The notes under the pieces: model-generated | What the model saw: only the letters and a program-made list of their open reading frames with translations | Database searches by the model: none | Told to the model about the DNA's origin: nothing | In this document: positions 61,603 through 64,000 of the stretch, piece after piece | How the letters are laid out: the number at the start of each line of letters is the position of its first letter | How positions within the stretch are numbered: position 1 is the stretch's first letter | Translations under genes and position numbers: made by a program | Source of the DNA: Welwitschia mirabilis | Lineage: Eukaryota > Gnetophyta > Gnetopsida > Welwitschiales | Length of the DNA stretch: 64,000 nucleotides | Reading direction: 5' to 3' | Assembly: GCA_051453625.1 (NCBI GenBank) | Contig: JBOZIK010000001.1 | Location: 297,215,495 to 297,279,494, forward strand

Positions 61603-61640
61603 CCTCCTCCTCCTCCTCCTCTTCTTCTTCTTCTTTGTCT
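61603..61640. repeat. (TCC)n/(TTC)n trinucleotide tract
   Basis: About six TCC units followed by TTC units. On the minus strand it encodes the poly-Glu tail of the neighbouring pseudogene. Confidence 0.9.
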
Positions 61641-62172
61641 TATTCTTGTTCTTCTTTAAAGTCTTCCTCTGATTCTTCTTCATCACCTCCTGTGTGAGTT
61701 GAAGTAGTAGCCTCTACTAAGGTATCAACAATATTATATTTAGCTATAATACGGGCTTCCTTCATGTATCTAGTTTGAAAGTAAATCCAACTCAGATATA
61801 AAAGGGTCTCATTAGGAGAGTCTTCCTTAGGAGAAGTAGAATGAGAGTTTTTAGAAAGGGCAAACATATGCATGTGAGAGAAGGTTGCATGTCCAATGGG
61901 TGACATAGGCTAAAGGGTTTCCAACTTAGGATAGAAAGTAACTCGAACATAATGGAAAATGATGGTGATAACTATAGAGTAGGGTAAAGGCCTAGTTCTA
62001 TGATACTCAAACTACAAGGCCATATTTTTCATATTATAGCATGAGCATTAATAGAGTGCTCAGTTCTTACCAAATACATCAAATAGACTCGATAGTAGAA
62101 AGCCTCATCATGATGGTCATTTAAAGGTAAAAAGTTATAGGTGAAAATCAAATGAATAAAACAATGTTTAGG

Positions 62173-62796
62173 AGTTAACAAAAAAGTAAACAAAGTGTGC
62201 TTCCAAGTGTGTAACCTATCATAAAGCTCCTGGTAATCAAAGGCTTGTCTTTTATGGTATTCCTAAGAGGCCAAAACTCCACATAATATCCTCTTGAAAG
62301 ATCAACTAGCTGAGAGNNNNNNNNNNNNNNNNNNNNNNNNNNNNNNNNNNNNNNNNNNNNNNNNNNNNNNNNNNNNNNNNNNNNNNNNNNNNNNNNNNNN
62401 NNNNNNNNNNNNNNNNNNNNNNNNNNNNNNNNNNNNNNNNNNNNNNNNNNNNNNNNNNNNNNNNNNNNNNNNNNNNNNNNNNNNNNNNNNNNNNNNNNNN
62501 NNNNNNNNNNNNNNNNNNNNNNNNNNNNNNNNNNNNNNNNNNNNNNNNNNNNNNNNNNNNNNNNNNNNNNNNNNNNNNNNNNNNNNNNNNNNNNNNNNNN
62601 NNNNNNNNNNNNNNNNNNNNNNNNNNNNNNNNNNNNNNNNNNNNAGTTAACAAAAAAAATAAACAAAGTGTGCTTTCAAGTGTGTAACCTATCATAAAGC
62701 TCGTAGTAACCAAAGGCTTGTCTTTTATGGTATTCCTAAGAGGCCAAAACTTCACATAATTCCCTCTTAAAAGATCAACCAGCTGAGAGATGAGAT
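62173..62796. repeat. ~145-bp direct duplication flanking a 328-N gap
   Basis: 62,173-62,316 recurs at 62,645-62,796 with several differences, across Ns 62,317-62,644. Collapsing the copies makes the minus-strand pseudogene continuous. Confidence 0.85.
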
Positions 62797-63139
62797 TTCT
62801 TATGACTTGTATCCTCTTTTCTAGCATGAGGTTTTAAGAGTCCTGGAATCACAATCAAAAGAGGCATTATCATAAAACATTCTAGTAAGGAATGGATAAG
62901 CTAAACTAGAAACATCTAAAAATTGGTCAATATCTTGATCTCTTAGGAGTTAGATGACTTTCCTGAGTTCCTTGAGTTCTGCGATGGCTATAAACTGCTC
63001 TTAGCACATGGTATTCTTCTTAAACTTATTAGAATACTTATTAATATCTTATTATAATATTCTATAGGAAGATTATAGGATCCTTAGAGGGTGTCTCCTT
63101 TACTCTTCTCCTAAATGAACTTTCAGCCATTTAAAAACT

Positions 63140-63590
63140 CTTGCAAGTAAAAGGACTAAAAAAATCAGTAGATCTGAAAGAAAGAGCTCTAGATCTTAAA
63201 TGAAAAACACTAGATCTAGAGCTAGAGAGGGTCAAAGAATAATGAAATCAGGTTAGGATTCTATCTCTTTTATAGATTAAGGGAAACAGCATGAAATGAA
63301 GAAAGAAATCGAGTCTACCAACTGTATTTCCACACTATAATTTATTAGGTTTGATTATTTGCTAGAGGTTCTAATTAACCCATTGAGAAACAAGTCTAAA
63401 GTACTAGAAGAGGTCCAGGCAACTAGGCTCTTAGGCTATCGACTGACTACATTCGGTTGACCAAATCATAGATCCCATCAACTTCCCTACAATTAGCTAA
63501 GAAATGGTTACTAAACTTTTGAATCATTTTCATACTTAACAGATTAATTACTGACACTGGGTGTTACATCAAAATTTACAAAAGAATACT
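63140..63590. other. 5' untranslated/LTR-like sequence upstream of the pseudogene
   Basis: Non-coding. 'ctagatctagagctagagag' at 63,210-63,229 and 'ctgggtgttacatc' near 63,559 look like LTR-boundary sequence, and the copia pol reading ends just beyond. This suggests the pseudogene belongs to an element inserted into that copia copy. Confidence 0.4.
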
Positions 63591-63599
63591 TACTTCCAT

Positions 63600-64000
63600 T
63601 AAAATTTATTCTAATTATGGTTTGCATGGAATAATTAATTAATTAATTTAATATCTAATCTATAAGTATTATCCCCATGTTTTTTATAAAAATAGGGACA
63701 TTCACTTTTCATTTATAATATTCCATTTTGATTTTTTAAAGATTACTTCGTAACCTTGATTACATAATTGACTCAAACTTAATAATTATATTTCAATCCA
63801 TTGACATAAAGCACATCATCAAGTTTAGGTAACTTACCTCTCTTGATGCATCCAATACCTTCTATTTTTACTTTTTTATTATTTCCAAAGATGACTTCTC
63901 CTCCATTTATGTTTTTCAAGCGTTGAAAGCTTGATTTTTCCCTTAACATATTTCTTGAGCAACCATTATCTAGATACCAACTATTTATATGTGATCCTCT
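63600..64000 (-). pseudogene. copia protease/pre-integrase fragment, continues past window
   Basis: The minus strand reads SWYLDNGCSRNMLREKSSFQ from about 63,985 (family WYLDSGCSRHMTGDKSLF), then NINGGEVIFGNNKKVKIEGI and GKLPKLDDVLYVNGLKYN (family GGxVxFGDNxxGKIxGxG and SIxNVxLVDGLKHNLLSISQ). After a frameshift SLSQLCNQGYEVIFKKSKW follows near 63,765-63,710. The protease active-site motif D-S-G reads D-N-G. The rest of this copia element, apart from whatever lies beyond the insertion, is outside the window to the right (gag side). It resembles SIRE/Tork-type copia. Confidence 0.88.

Larger units (their letters stand above)
61590..63135 (-). pseudogene. Retroelement ORF, 'putative plant transposon protein'-like
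   Basis: A start codon near 63,131 gives MAESSFRRRVKETPSKDP. The frame then reads IAIAELKELRKVI, a stop, DQDIDQFLDVSSLAYPFLTR and MFYDNASFD (about 63,000-62,850). After the duplicated gap it reads LTPKHCFIHLIFTYNFLPLN and DEAFYYRVYLMYLVRTEH near 62,180-62,060, resembling the conserved 'Lxxxxxxxxxxxxxxx.ILPRxGHxDEVxxxxxFLxxxLxxG' block of plant retroelement ORFs. The C-terminus is acidic, with a run of ten or so Glu encoded by GAG/GAA triplets. The role of this family is unclear; it is usually a separate ORF upstream of pol in LTR elements. Frameshifts make it a pseudogene. Confidence 0.55.

Overview
The window is AT-rich, intergenic plant chromatin made almost entirely of decayed, nested retroelements. 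The plant assignment rests on recognisable plant lineages: a SIRE-like Ty1/copia element, a Tekay-like Ty3/gypsy chromovirus with LTRs of about 3.3 kb, Tat-like Ty3 elements with a second (archaeal-type) RNase H, a Ty3 element with a tRNA-Asp-type primer site, and an L1-type LINE. I found no intact host gene, no rRNA or tRNA gene and no CRISPR array. Every coding region is a pseudogene with stops and frameshifts, identified by translating by eye and recognising family motifs. There are 26 runs of N, about 4.8 kb in total.

Layout. 1-690 holds no recognisable gene. About 695-16,590 is a minus-strand SIRE-like copia element: its 3' LTR is at 695-1,713, pol runs from 2,230 to 4,800 and gag from 5,690 to 6,460. 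Its 5' LTR is cut in two by a 5.9-kb insertion at about 9,801-15,740, and gag is also split by foreign sequence at about 6,545-9,240. From about 18,060 to 23,733 lies a plus-strand Tat-like Ty3 element with gag, archaeal-type RNase H, RT, RNase H and integrase in that order.

That element is interrupted by a minus-strand chromovirus at about 23,734-49,885. The chromovirus 3' LTR is itself split by a plus-strand Ty3 element at 24,218-33,204, which in turn carries a minus-strand LINE at about 28,880-30,800. This is a four-level nest. The chromovirus also holds three smaller insertions, at 34,389-35,552, 40,575-41,640 and 43,715-45,700.

49,885-56,300 has a long purine-rich tract and unidentified plus-strand coding remnants. 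56,450-57,820 is a second Tat-like Ty3 fragment on the minus strand. 58,227-60,400 is LTR-like and minisatellite-rich. 61,590-63,135 is a minus-strand pseudogene resembling the 'putative plant transposon protein' family, and 63,600-64,000 is the protease end of another minus-strand copia element that runs off the window.

Three points apply across the window. First, 13 of the 26 gaps are flanked by near-identical direct copies, which suggests unmerged haplotypes or contig overlaps; one of the 13 looks like a real 313-bp tandem repeat instead. Second, CG and CHG sites (especially CAG/CTG) are strongly depleted in favour of TAG/CTA in the old elements but much less so in the LINE, as expected from long-term cytosine methylation and deamination. 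Third, no new biological system is evident. The items most worth checking are the domain order of the Tat-like element, the nesting chronology, the purine tract and the exon-like fragment at 28,348-28,692.
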